Assembly: GCA_964631325.1 (NCBI GenBank)
Contig: CAZVWJ010000029.1
Span: forward strand, 1 to 30,565
DNA from: CAZVWJ01 sp964631325
Lineage (GTDB): Bacteria; T1Sed10-126
DNA: 30,565 nt
Direction: 5' to 3'
Below, piece by piece: positions 1 through 6,851 of the stretch. The translations under genes and the position numbers were made by a program. Each line of letters opens with the position of its first letter. Positions within the stretch are counted from its first letter, which is position 1. The notes beneath the pieces are model-generated. The model did not search any database and was not told the DNA's origin. It was given only the letters and a program-made list of their open reading frames with translations.

Positions 1-381
1 TTAGAAGAATTTTCGGTTAAACCGGGGGAAGAAGCAGATTCACTGCACTCCTTATTGCAAAAGGAAAAGTTTCAATCAACACCAGTTTCACCACAATACT
101 TACAAAAAATAACCTCGAATCTTGGGGCAGGCGAACGGGCAACAATTGCCCTTGGGTTGGAAGCAAATGCTGATTTGGCAATTATTGATGAACTACACGG
201 ACGAGAAATCGCCCGCAACCACGAACTTTCTATCACGGGAACAATTGGAATTCTAATTGAAGCCCACGAACGGGGGGTTATATCTTCAGTTCGCCAGGAA
301 TTAGATCGTCTCATTGAAGCCGGAATGTGGATTGATGAATCCTTCTACCACAAAATCCTGACTGAAATTAACGAAAAATAA
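1..381 (+). CDS. DUF3368 (PIN-like) protein, 5'-truncated by window edge
   Basis: The reading frame is open from base 1, so the true start lies upstream of the window; about 126 C-terminal residues are visible. The segment LGAGERATIALGLEANADL, then IIDELHGREIAR, then ITGTIGILIEAHERG is the characteristic DUF3368 pattern: acidic Gly-Glu helix, Asp-rich strand, and GT-x-G-x-L-x-x-A helix. Members are predicted PIN-like nucleases, usually the toxin of a toxin-antitoxin pair encoded with a small UPF0175-type antitoxin. The acidic residues expected to bind metal are visible (E in GAGE, D and E in IIDE). The partner gene would lie upstream, outside the window, so the toxin role is inferred from the family. 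It has no evident link to the glycan genes that follow. Confidence 0.85.
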   Translation, partial: LEEFSVKPGEEADSLHSLLQKEKFQSTPVSPQYLQKITSNLGAGERATIALGLEANADLAIIDELHGREIARNHELSITGTIGILIEAHERGVISSVRQELDRLIEAGMWIDESFYHKILTEINEK

Positions 382-530
382 AACCTTATTTACATTTAAC
401 TCAAATCTTAGTTTGCGTTTAATCCAGACCTTCTTTTGCGTTCGCTTAAAACCTACAATTGCGTAAACATCGCCAAATGTTAATCGTTTACCACGATTAT
501 GCACTCCGTTGCCCTTGAATTTGAACTCCC

Positions 531-560
531 AATCCGCGTAATCCCTTTAATCTGTGGATC
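531..560 (+). repeat. 30-bp direct repeat, copy 1
   Basis: Matches 584-613 at 26 of 30 positions. Both copies end in TAATCTGTGGATC. They lie in the non-coding patchwork between the DUF3368 gene and the GT4 operon. Confidence 0.7.
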
Positions 561-583
561 TATGAAGTTGAATTTAAGGTTTT

Positions 584-613
584 AATCTGTGTAATCCCCC
601 TAATCTGTGGATC
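584..613 (+). repeat. 30-bp direct repeat, copy 2
   Basis: Second copy of the element at 531-560, with four substitutions, separated from it by 23 bp. Confidence 0.7.
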
Positions 614-911
614 CAGCACTTGATTTTGACCTTGTTCTGCCTTTGGTCTTGAATTTCACTCAATCCCTTAATCACTCAGTCCCTTTTTCACGCCTTACTT
701 TGCGCCTCTGCGCCTTTGCGTTATTTACGCTGTTCTGGGTTTAAGAACTTCCGCCTCTTCGATCTCCTCTGCGTCTTTGCGCCTTTGCGTTAACTTCCGG
801 TTTCCTAGATTTGCCTCATCACCTCATCACTTCATAACTTCATCACGCAATCACGATTTAATGGTGTTGAAGTTCCCTCATCACCTAATCACGGCATCAC
901 GGCATCACGAT

Positions 912-2030
912 TTACGCTGTTCCCTCGTCCCCTCGTCCCGATCCAACCAACCCCCGCGCTTCCTCTAACAATTTCCGCGCCGCCTTCTTCCATGAATACT
1001 CTTTAGCCTGCTTTTCCCCTTTCCTGACCAGTTTTTCTTTGATGCTGTCACTGGTTGTAACTTTTTTAATTTCTTTAGCAAGAACTTCCGGTTCTTCCGG
1101 CGGAAAGAACCGCGCCGCTTCCCCGGCTACTTCCCGGTGCACGGGAATATCACTGCACAATACCGGTGTCTGGCAGTGCATGGCTTCCAGCAGAGGACGG
1201 CCGAATCCTTCACAAAGCGACGGAAAAACAAGTAAATCAGTAGCCTGATAAATCTGAGCTAATTTTTCATTGGACAAAATCACGCCGGGAAGCTTAATTC
1301 TCTCTGTAACCGGACTTTTTTCTATTTTGTCTTGTATCTTTTTGTAGTCCCAGCCCTGTTGCCCAACTAACACAAGGTCGTGTGGTATATCGTTGGAAAC
1401 TATATTAAAAGCATCTATAAGCACGCGGAGGTTCTTTCGAGGTTGCAAAGTCCCCACAAACAGTAAAAATGGTTTATCCCAAGGCGGGTTGAAAGAAATT
1501 GAATTTTGAACGGAAGAAAATTCAGGCGGGACACTTTGATGTAAAATTTCAATTTTATGTTTATTGACCCCGAAATATGAAAGTATATCCTTCTTTGTTT
1601 GTTCGGAGACTGCCATAATTAGATCTGAGTTTGATATTTTCTTCTCAGTAGTTATTTTTTCTTTTTCCAGAAGCACTTCCGGATATAAATTTGGAAAATT
1701 TTTAAAACAGAGGTCATGAATCACCGTTATTACCTTACACAAATCAGTTTCGGGAATTAATCTGCTTGGAGAAAAAAATACGTCGATATTTTTTTGGGCA
1801 ATTTCACGGCGGAAATAAAAATTTTCCCGCGGATGGTTAACGGTAACTGGAGTCAATTCGAGGGTGAGCGAATTAAATTGCTTAAGTTTATCTTGTGCAA
1901 AAGCATAGAGGATAATTTCACGATCGCCAGCTTGGTTTTCTCTGTCGAGTGCTCTGGATAATTGCTCTGTGAATTGTCCGATTCCGCCGGCGAAAGGACG
2001 GATTCGCCGGCCGTCAACACCAATTTTCAA
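912..2030 (-). CDS. GT4 family glycosyltransferase
   Basis: A 372-residue cytosolic glycosyltransferase of the GT-B fold, CAZy family GT4, expected to transfer a sugar from a nucleotide-sugar donor. The N-terminal acceptor domain starts MKIGVDGRRIRPFAGGIGQF with the glycine-rich loop at 14-18. The donor domain begins near residue 188 (LLFVGTLQPRKN) and carries the E-x7-E motif at E274 and E282 (EGFGRPLLE). The start is TTG at 2030 with AGGA ten bases upstream. It overlaps the stop of the preceding gene as TTGA, so translation is probably coupled. It is the last gene of the minus-strand operon from 4161. Its final residues (GSGRGDEGTA) and stop codon are encoded by the phrase-repeat region that follows. 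Donor and acceptor sugars cannot be told from sequence. Confidence 0.93.
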   Translation of the reverse strand: MKIGVDGRRIRPFAGGIGQFTEQLSRALDRENQAGDREIILYAFAQDKLKQFNSLTLELTPVTVNHPRENFYFRREIAQKNIDVFFSPSRLIPETDLCKVITVIHDLCFKNFPNLYPEVLLEKEKITTEKKISNSDLIMAVSEQTKKDILSYFGVNKHKIEILHQSVPPEFSSVQNSISFNPPWDKPFLLFVGTLQPRKNLRVLIDAFNIVSNDIPHDLVLVGQQGWDYKKIQDKIEKSPVTERIKLPGVILSNEKLAQIYQATDLLVFPSLCEGFGRPLLEAMHCQTPVLCSDIPVHREVAGEAARFFPPEEPEVLAKEIKKVTTSDSIKEKLVRKGEKQAKEYSWKKAARKLLEEARGLVGSGRGDEGTA

Positions 2031-2500
2031 TGCTTGTTTTTCCTGTAGAAGAGCTTGCAGGCCAGCCAGTCGTAAAGATAACCGAGTTGAAACCGGCCCC
2101 GGAATTTCCAGTAGCTATAGAGAAAATTCCACCTGGTTCTTTCTTTGAACTGAAGCAAAACATTCACGGTAAATACCGTCGGTGCACAGAGGCCGGCAAT
2201 CAGGGACAGACTTTCGTAGCCCAGCCCCGTTTCGTTGTTAAAAGGCAACAACACGTGGGAGTAATCATTGTTTGTGATTTGTTCATACACCTCGCCGAGA
2301 AAGTTGTTCAAACCGAACGAGGTGGCCTCCAGTTGGTGAAATTTCCCCGGCGTAAATTCCAGGCGGGGGAGAATTTTTTCTTCAGCAGCACAGGAAAGCA
2401 GGTCACAATTTATTTGAGAGTGTTCTTCCTTTATTTCTTCTACCGCGTAATTCAGAAGCCAGCCCGGCGCGGAGTGAATGATAAGGATATTCTTACTCAT
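2027..2500 (-). CDS. Small GT9-N-terminal-like protein, paralogue A
   Basis: 157 residues, and the most divergent of five related small proteins in this window. The first strand MSKNILIIHSAP matches the MSKKILVIRSAS start of its neighbour. Residues 80-96 (YSHVLLPFNNETGLGY) align with the Y-D-x-V-x-x-L-Y-N-N-x-x-x-x-x-G-Y motif of the others. The pattern resembles the N-terminal Rossmann domain of GT9 (ADP-heptose:LPS heptosyltransferase type), but the C-terminal catalytic domain is missing. The tail is aromatic and basic (YLYDWLACKLFYRKNKH) rather than a clear membrane helix. The ATG at 2500 overlaps the upstream stop by 8 bp (ATGAGTAA), and its own stop overlaps the next GT4 start. Function unknown; a partner or acceptor-binding subunit for a GT4 is only a guess. 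Confidence 0.8.
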   Translation of the reverse strand: MSKNILIIHSAPGWLLNYAVEEIKEEHSQINCDLLSCAAEEKILPRLEFTPGKFHQLEATSFGLNNFLGEVYEQITNNDYSHVLLPFNNETGLGYESLSLIAGLCAPTVFTVNVLLQFKERTRWNFLYSYWKFRGRFQLGYLYDWLACKLFYRKNKH

Positions 2501-3008
2501 CTTTTGTCTGTTTCCTTCGAATAAGAATCAGTAAAGGGAAATGGAGCCAGACAATTAATTTTGAAATTATCCTAATCAGCAAATTGATAAAGCTTCTCGT
2601 GGTTTCTTTCAGGCTATTAATAAAAACTCGAAAGGGATAGCTATAGTCAGAAAGCGGATATTTGTTCAGGTAATAGTCCATTCCGATAACACTCTCTGGT
2701 TGAATCTCTCGGGCTAATTTTTCCACGTTCAAATAGGAGCTGTCTTTTGAATAATTATAAAGAATAAGGACTGTGTCGTAGTTCTTTCCCTGGAGTTTAT
2801 TAAGCTCCTCCTCAGTCAATTCGTCCCGGGAAAAACTATTAATGGGGAGGTTATGGATTTCTTTGTATTGCTCGTAAATCCCACTATCTTTTACTTCCGC
2901 GGTGGTAAGTAAATCAAAGTTGCAGGCGGGGAACAAATCCTGCAGACGATTTGCTAAGCGGCTGAAGGTCATGGACGCGGAGCGAATCACCAGTATTTTT
3001 TTACTCAT
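2493..3008 (-). CDS. Small GT9-N-terminal-like membrane protein, paralogue B
   Basis: 171 residues from the ATG at 3008. The frame is open further upstream, but MSKKILVIRSAS is the family start, and GGAGAGGAG lies eight bases before this ATG. Strand 1 (KILVIRSAS) and residues 77-111 (NYDTVLILYNY, YLNVEKLAREIQPESVIGMD) resemble the first domain of GT9 heptosyltransferases, where the equivalent stretch ends in R-x-I-G-x-D. In place of the second, nucleotide-sugar-binding domain there is a hydrophobic helix at about 141-164 followed by RRK, suggesting a membrane anchor with a cytosolic N-terminal domain. The start overlaps the upstream GT4 stop by ATGAGTAA, and its own stop overlaps the next paralogue in the identical way. 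Function unknown. Confidence 0.85.
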   Translation of the reverse strand: MSKKILVIRSASMTFSRLANRLQDLFPACNFDLLTTAEVKDSGIYEQYKEIHNLPINSFSRDELTEEELNKLQGKNYDTVLILYNYSKDSSYLNVEKLAREIQPESVIGMDYYLNKYPLSDYSYPFRVFINSLKETTRSFINLLIRIISKLIVWLHFPLLILIRRKQTKDE

Positions 3009-4161
3009 TTGCGGGCTCCTCTCCGGCGGCTTGCTTGTACAGTGAAATAATTTGGGGAACCACGTTCTCCGGATAATGTTGCTCAAGCGGATAATCGGGT
3101 AGATTTTTACGCCCGAGAACTTCATCGATCTTGTTTGCTATAACCGTCGGTGTTATTTCCTCCAGGCCCCACTCGGGACAATGTTCGTCGAATTCTTTTA
3201 TGCCCCGCGGATATAAAAATTTAGTCTCCAGTGCTATACTTTCCAGACAGACCCGCGGCAGTCCCTCGGAAAAAGAAGCCAGCACCAGCAATTCGGCCTG
3301 TTCAATAAAACTGAGGACTTCCGAGTAGGGCAGAGGCGGGAAATAAAAAATATTACTTTCTGTTTCCAGGCTGGCTGGAAAATGACCGCTGGTGTTGTCC
3401 TGCCCGACAAAAGCCAGGGAGAAACCTGCCTCACTTGCCTCAGTCTTCACAAAACCGTCCCGCAACTCGTAGACGCCTTTCTGTTCTGTTATTGTGCCCA
3501 CGTAACAGAGATAGGGTTTCCGCAGTTGATCTGTTAGCTCTTCCGGGGGCTCTTTTACTTCCGGTAGTTCGAAAAGGTAAGGTATCTTCAGGATCTTTCC
3601 TTTTTCCTTTTCATCCGGATTTGCCCTGGAAATTATTCCCTCCTTAATCTGTTCGGAGTTGCTGAACAAAAACCGGTAGGGCCGGGTGGTTTCCGGCAGT
3701 GAAAAGTTTTCCTGGATGTCAAAAATTAAAGGAACCGGTAATTTTTCCAGCAATGGTTGAAGCGGATTCTGGAAGCCGTACCGTTTGTCCCCGGTAAAGT
3801 AAGCGTTTATGTGGATTGCGTCGATCGATTTAGATAAGACAAACCAGGGCAGTAGCAAGAGCAGCGTAAATTGGGCCAGCAGAAAGTAAATAATTTTCAA
3901 AAAGGGATGGGCATCGTTGCCCCGATCCCGCGGCGCCAGCAGACGGTAGACAGTGACTTTCCGATCCTTTTCAATCAAGGGAGCCTCAGCGGCATACTCG
4001 GTCAGTATATAGATTTCATCCAGCACATCGGATTTTTTCAGGTGCGGAAGCAACAGCCGAGCAAAAGTTGCTGTTCCGCCGGTCTGCGGAGGATAGAGCG
4101 GGGAGAGAAAAAGCAATCGCATCTGGCTGGTATTCACCTGTAAGTATATTTTATCTGACAA
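3001..4161 (-). CDS. GT4-like glycosyltransferase
   Basis: 386 residues counted from the TTG at 4161, which has AGGA seven bases upstream. The ATG at 4122 (MRLLFLSPLYPPQTGG) is an equally possible start and fits the usual GT4 N-terminus better. The glycine-rich loop TGGTATFA lies at about 27-34. A very hydrophobic stretch at about 90-109 probably docks the acceptor domain on the membrane. The donor domain starts near 217 (YLCYVGTITEQKG), with E-x7-E at E299 and E307 (EGLPRVCLE). The end of the donor domain is atypical: FLYPRGIKEFDEHCP replaces the usual Gly-rich G-G-x-x-E/E-hydrophobic turn. It is the first gene of a four-gene overlapping minus-strand operon. Substrate unknown. Confidence 0.88.
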   Translation of the reverse strand: MSDKIYLQVNTSQMRLLFLSPLYPPQTGGTATFARLLLPHLKKSDVLDEIYILTEYAAEAPLIEKDRKVTVYRLLAPRDRGNDAHPFLKIIYFLLAQFTLLLLLPWFVLSKSIDAIHINAYFTGDKRYGFQNPLQPLLEKLPVPLIFDIQENFSLPETTRPYRFLFSNSEQIKEGIISRANPDEKEKGKILKIPYLFELPEVKEPPEELTDQLRKPYLCYVGTITEQKGVYELRDGFVKTEASEAGFSLAFVGQDNTSGHFPASLETESNIFYFPPLPYSEVLSFIEQAELLVLASFSEGLPRVCLESIALETKFLYPRGIKEFDEHCPEWGLEEITPTVIANKIDEVLGRKNLPDYPLEQHYPENVVPQIISLYKQAAGEEPANE

Positions 4162-4193
4162 TTTGCTATCCTAATAATACCTTATGAAACCGT

Positions 4194-4223
4194 AAAATAT
4201 TAGAGATAATTGGTTTGTGTAAA
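4194..4223 (-). promoter_or_regulatory. Candidate promoter of the minus-strand GT4 operon
   Basis: On the minus strand, TTTACA (4223-4218) is followed after 18 bp by TATTTT (4199-4194), resembling -35 and -10 boxes, about 33-70 bp upstream of the two possible starts of the GT4 gene. The match is partial and the region is AT-rich, so this is a weak call. Confidence 0.25.
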
Positions 4224-4368
4224 ACGTGAATCGTAAATCGTTATCAGTGAACAGTTTGAAAAGCCGTGAACAGTGAATCGCAAATAGTTTAAAACCAGGA
4301 AAAAGTAAATGGTGAATTGTTTTGGCTATTCACCATTTACGCAATTACAATAAATGGAGTGAAAAATT
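4200..4368. repeat. GTGAAT/GTAAAT phrase array, left of S23 gene
   Basis: Degenerate short phrases in one orientation: GTGAATCGTAAATCG, GTGAACAG, GTGAACAGTGAATCG, GTAAATGGTGAATTG. The array ends in a perfect hairpin and runs to the ribosome-binding site of the S23-type gene. It also contains the spacer between two divergent operons. Confidence 0.75.
4305..4340. repeat. Perfect 13-bp inverted repeat (hairpin)
   Basis: GTAAATGGTGAAT (4305-4317) and ATTCACCATTTAC (4328-4340) are exact reverse complements with a 10-base loop. It sits 28 bp before the S23-type gene start and is built from the same phrase as the surrounding array. No T-tract follows it in the plus direction, so it is not an obvious terminator. 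Confidence 0.85.
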
Positions 4369-4731
4369 TTGGGCCGCCCCCATGAAAATCTGGATGTTTG
4401 GAATAAAAGTATTGAATTTGTGGAAATAATTTACGATGTCACCAGAACATTTCCTGATGATGAAAAATTTGGACTTGTGTCTCAACTACGGAGGGCCTCA
4501 GTCTCTGTACCGGCTAATATCGCTGAAGGGGCAGCCCGTGAATCATCAAAGGAATTTGTACGATTTTTACATATATCTTCCGGCTCAATAAGTGAAATAG
4601 AAACACTTTTGATTATTTCGAGTAAATTGGATTACGTTGAAAACCCTGATTTTAAGCGGATGAAAGGAAAGTTAAATGATATAGGTGCTATGATAAATGG
4701 ACTTATTAGCAAATTGAAAGAAAGTGAATAG
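4369..4731 (+). CDS. S23/IVP-type four-helix-bundle protein
   Basis: 120 residues, the usual length for the family found as 23S rRNA intervening-sequence protein (four helix bundle protein, S23 family). Characteristic segments are all present: ENLDVWNKSIEFVEIIYDVT at 6-25, the core SQLRRASVSVPANIAEGAAR, then FLHISSGSISEIETLL. The start is TTG at 4369 with GGAGTG nine bases upstream. Homologues bind nucleic acid weakly or act as pentameric accessory factors; the Avd protein of diversity-generating retroelements has this fold. Here there is no rRNA gene and no reverse transcriptase nearby. The gene stands alone between two phrase arrays in the gap between divergent operons, so it looks like an independent cassette. 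Its cellular role is unknown. Confidence 0.93.
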   Translation: MGRPHENLDVWNKSIEFVEIIYDVTRTFPDDEKFGLVSQLRRASVSVPANIAEGAARESSKEFVRFLHISSGSISEIETLLIISSKLDYVENPDFKRMKGKLNDIGAMINGLISKLKESE

Positions 4732-4812
4732 TTTAAAGCTCGTAAATGGAGAATAGTAAATGATTTAAAAAAACGTGAATTGTGAATGGTAAATTGTGAA
4801 TAGTTAAAAAAC

Positions 4813-4843
4813 CGTGAATCGAAAATGGTTTAAACAATTCACG
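4813..4843. repeat. Hairpin at the phrase-orientation switch
   Basis: CGTGAAT (4813-4819) pairs with ATTCACG (4837-4843) across a 17-base loop. To its left the array reads GTGAAT, to its right ATTCACG. Short stem, so modest support as a structure, but its position at the switch is clear. Confidence 0.6.
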
Positions 4844-4966
4844 CAGTCACGAGCAGTTTGTAGTTTCTATTCACGATTCACGCAGTCACGCAGTCACGAG
4901 CAATTTGTAGTTTCTATTCACGATTCACGCAGTCACGAGCAATTTGTAGTTTCTATTCACGGTTCA
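4842..4966 (+). repeat. 39-bp tandem repeat, three copies
   Basis: Copies at 4842-4880, 4889-4927 and 4928-4966. Each begins CGCAGTCACGAGCA and contains TTTGTAGTTTCTATTCACG. They differ by one or two bases. Eight extra bases (CGCAGTCA) precede copy 2. There are no spacers, so this is a plain tandem duplication inside the phrase array. Confidence 0.9.
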
Positions 4967-5073
4967 CGATTCACGCAATCACGATAAAATTAACGCCGTC
5001 ACGAATAACGCCGTCACGATTCACGCAATCACGAAAAAATTAACGCAATCACGATCAAAGGGTTTTCAATCAA

Positions 5074-5577
5074 ATGTCCAAAAAAATCTTAATTCTCCAG
5101 TCCTCCAGCCGGGCATTTCAGCCCGCCCTTGATTACCTGGTCGATGAATATCCAGGGGCTGAAATCCATGCAGTTGTCCCGGCTGGCACCTCAGACAGCG
5201 CCGAAAAAAAGGAAATTGATAATTTGATTCCCCTGGACGAAGGAGGATTCAAACCCCAACTGGAAAGATGGCAAAAATTAGCCGAAAATAATTACGAGCT
5301 CGTGGTTGTCCTCTATAACAACGTAATGGATACCGGCTATTCAAACGTCGAAAAAATAGCGCTCCAACTGGATCCTGATTTTGTGTTTGGCGTTGATTCC
5401 TTTGGTTGCCGGGTGTGCTTCACTCGTCTTTCCCGCCTCTGGCTGTATCTTCGCCGTTACCTGGCCAAATTTTCTTCTGCTTTGTTTAGTTGCCTCTACG
5501 TTACTTTTCTCCTTTTACTTTTCTTCCCCTACACGCTTTATCGTTCCCTCAAGCATAAAATGTTCAAAACGAGCTGA
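5074..5577 (+). CDS. Small GT9-N-terminal-like membrane protein, paralogue C
   Basis: 167 residues. The N-terminus MSKKILILQSSSRAF is nearly that of paralogues B and D. The conserved block is at 74-108: YELVVVLYNNVMDTGYSNVE, then KIALQLDPDFVFGVD, which parallels the y-D-l-V-x-x-L ... x-I-G-x-D end of the GT9 N-terminal domain. A membrane helix spans about 134-156 (SALFSCLYVTFLLLLFFPY), followed by a basic tail (RSLKHK). AAAGGG precedes the ATG as a weak ribosome-binding site. It leads the plus-strand operon, and the next gene, a GT4, starts 6 bp after its stop. It lacks a nucleotide-sugar-binding domain, so it is unlikely to be a complete glycosyltransferase by itself. Role unknown; GT4 partner or membrane tether is inference. 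Confidence 0.85.
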   Translation: MSKKILILQSSSRAFQPALDYLVDEYPGAEIHAVVPAGTSDSAEKKEIDNLIPLDEGGFKPQLERWQKLAENNYELVVVLYNNVMDTGYSNVEKIALQLDPDFVFGVDSFGCRVCFTRLSRLWLYLRRYLAKFSSALFSCLYVTFLLLLFFPYTLYRSLKHKMFKTS

Positions 5578-5583
5578 AACACC

Positions 5584-6851
5584 TTGCCCTCAATCACTAC
5601 TACTGACGAAGCCAGTCCTCGGATAGGGATCTTAGTTGGTGCTAAATTTTCTCCTAATATAGACCAGGTTCTTTACAATCTGGCGCGAATGTTAAATAAA
5701 CAGTTTGATCTTGATTTGCTCACTCACACCAAAAATATCCCCGAACGTCTGGAAAAATATTACTCAATTTTTCACCAGCCCCCTTTTAAAATTTTTGACC
5801 GGGAATATCTGCGTTCCTCTTACCACCTGGGCAGAAAATATATTGAAAAAAAAGATCCGGATCTATTGATGAACGTAAACCAACCCCAGACCCTTGGCGT
5901 GGCCGTTGGTTTGGCCGGTAAATTCACAGACGTCAACACCATAATTAGAATGACCGGTGATAACTTTGACCTCTCGATGTACANNNNNNNNNNNNNNNNN
6001 NNNNNNNNNNNNNNNNNNNNNNNNNNNNNNNNNNNNNNNNNNNNNNNNNNNNNNNNNNNNNNNNNNNNNNNNNNNNNNNNNNNGACGTCAACACCATAAT
6101 TAGAATGACCGGTGATAACTTTGACCTCTCGATGTACAAAGGGCTAAAAAAATTAAAACAAAAGTTGTTTTACTCCCTCGCTCCCGAGCTGGCGTTTTCC
6201 CTGGGGGACAGGATTCTTACTCTGGGAGACGGGTTCAGGCGAAAGCTAATTAACCGTGGATACCACGAGCAAAAAATTAGTGTTCTCCCCCAGCCGTTTG
6301 ATCACCGGCAGTTTGATTCCGACCCGCAGGTAAACAAAACTAAATCAAAAAAAGAGCTTGAACTGGATCCAGAGCCACGGACAATTCTCTTCGTCGGCCG
6401 CCTTTCCCGACTAAAGGGGGCCGACCGGTTGCTAAAAATTATTGAGCTCTGCGACCAACGGAAAATTTCAGCTCAATTTTGTCTGGTCGGCACCGGTAAG
6501 TATAGGAAAAAACTGGCCAATTTCTCCCCCGAGCTGGTGCATTTGGCCGGTGAAGTCCCTCCTGGCAAAGTCGCTGATTACTACCGGGCCGCCGATCTAT
6601 TTGTCTTTCCTTCCCGCACCGAGGGTTTGCCCGGGGTGATCCTCGAGGCCCTGGCGGCGGGGCTGCCGGTGGTTGCCTCCCCGGTTGGGGTAATTCCTGA
6701 ATACGTTGATAACCTGGCGGAAGAACCGGAGCAGTTCGTCGAGTATATAGCCGCTGAAAAGTTGGAAGCGTCCGGTCTGCCGCCGGCGCTTGAGTGGGAG
6801 AACCTCAAGGAATCCTACCGGAACCTGTTTCGGGAGCTGGTGGCGAAATGA
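5584..6851 (+). CDS. GT4 glycosyltransferase, interrupted by a false assembly gap
   Basis: The two halves, 5584 to about 5983 and about 6084 to 6851, are one gene. A 100-N gap is flanked by an identical 55-bp sequence on both sides. Removing the gap and one copy (155 bp) gives a continuous frame of 370 residues, a normal GT4 length. As written, the 155 bp shift the frame. The N-terminal domain starts near PRIGILVGAKFSP. The donor domain carries TILFVGRLSRLKGADRLL and, in joined numbering, E-x7-E at E295 and E303 (EGLPGVILE). The start is TTG at 5584, 6 bp after the preceding gene, with only a weak GAG upstream. The end overlaps the next gene as ATGA. Substrate unknown. Confidence 0.9.
5929..5983 (+). 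repeat. 55-bp exact duplicate flanking the gap, left copy
   Basis: Identical to 6084-6138. It abuts the N run directly. It is best explained as the two contig ends sharing the same k-mer rather than as a biological repeat. Confidence 0.95.
5984..6083. other. Assembly gap of exactly 100 N
   Basis: The round length indicates a placeholder gap. Because the flanks are the same 55 bp, the true distance is probably negative (overlap), with no missing sequence. Confidence 0.97.
6084..6138 (+). repeat. 55-bp exact duplicate flanking the gap, right copy
   Basis: Right copy of 5929-5983, starting at the first base after the N run. The reading frame through it encodes the same residues (MTGDNFDLSMY) as the left copy. 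Confidence 0.95.

Larger units (their letters stand above)
382..911. repeat. Non-coding patchwork of short repeated phrases
   Basis: There is no convincing gene here. The stretch is made of short phrases that recur with variation. AATCTGTGGATC occurs at the ends of 531-560 and 584-613. CTCTGCGCCTTTGCGTTA occurs near 706-723 and its variant CTTTGCGCCTTTGCGTTA near 775-792. ATTTACGCTGTTC occurs near 723 and again near 910. CATCACCT, AATCACG and GCATCACG words fill about 805-912. The look is closest to the phrase-like intergenic repeats I recall from many environmental bacteria, whose function is unknown to me. The small open frames across it show no family features. Confidence 0.7.
4732..5073. 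repeat. GTGAAT then ATTCACG phrase array, right of S23 gene
   Basis: Non-coding. The first 100 bases carry GTGAAT/GTAAAT phrases as on the left side. At the hairpin 4813-4843 the orientation switches, and the rest consists of ATTCACG, CGCAGTCACGA and CGCAATCACGA words, including a 39-bp tandem repeat. The array ends about 30 bp before the next gene. Any promoter for the plus-strand operon beginning at 5074 must lie inside it; I see no clear boxes. Confidence 0.75.

Noticed and set aside
2030..2524. 164-codon plus-strand open frame
   Set aside because: Antisense to small paralogue A, which has overlaps, ribosome-binding site and family motifs; this frame has none.
4369..4731. Diversity-generating retroelement accessory protein (Avd)
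   Set aside because: The fold is related, but there is no reverse transcriptase and no template/variable repeat pair in the window.
4369..4731. 23S rRNA intervening sequence
   Set aside because: No rRNA sequence is recognisable on either side; only the protein family matches.
4842..4966. CRISPR-like array of 39-bp repeats
   Set aside because: The copies are directly adjacent with at most an 8-bp insert, have no unique spacers, and there are no cas genes.
5929..6138. Genuine 55-bp biological direct repeat
   Set aside because: Both copies abut a 100-N placeholder, and merging them restores a normal gene; an assembly overlap explains it better.
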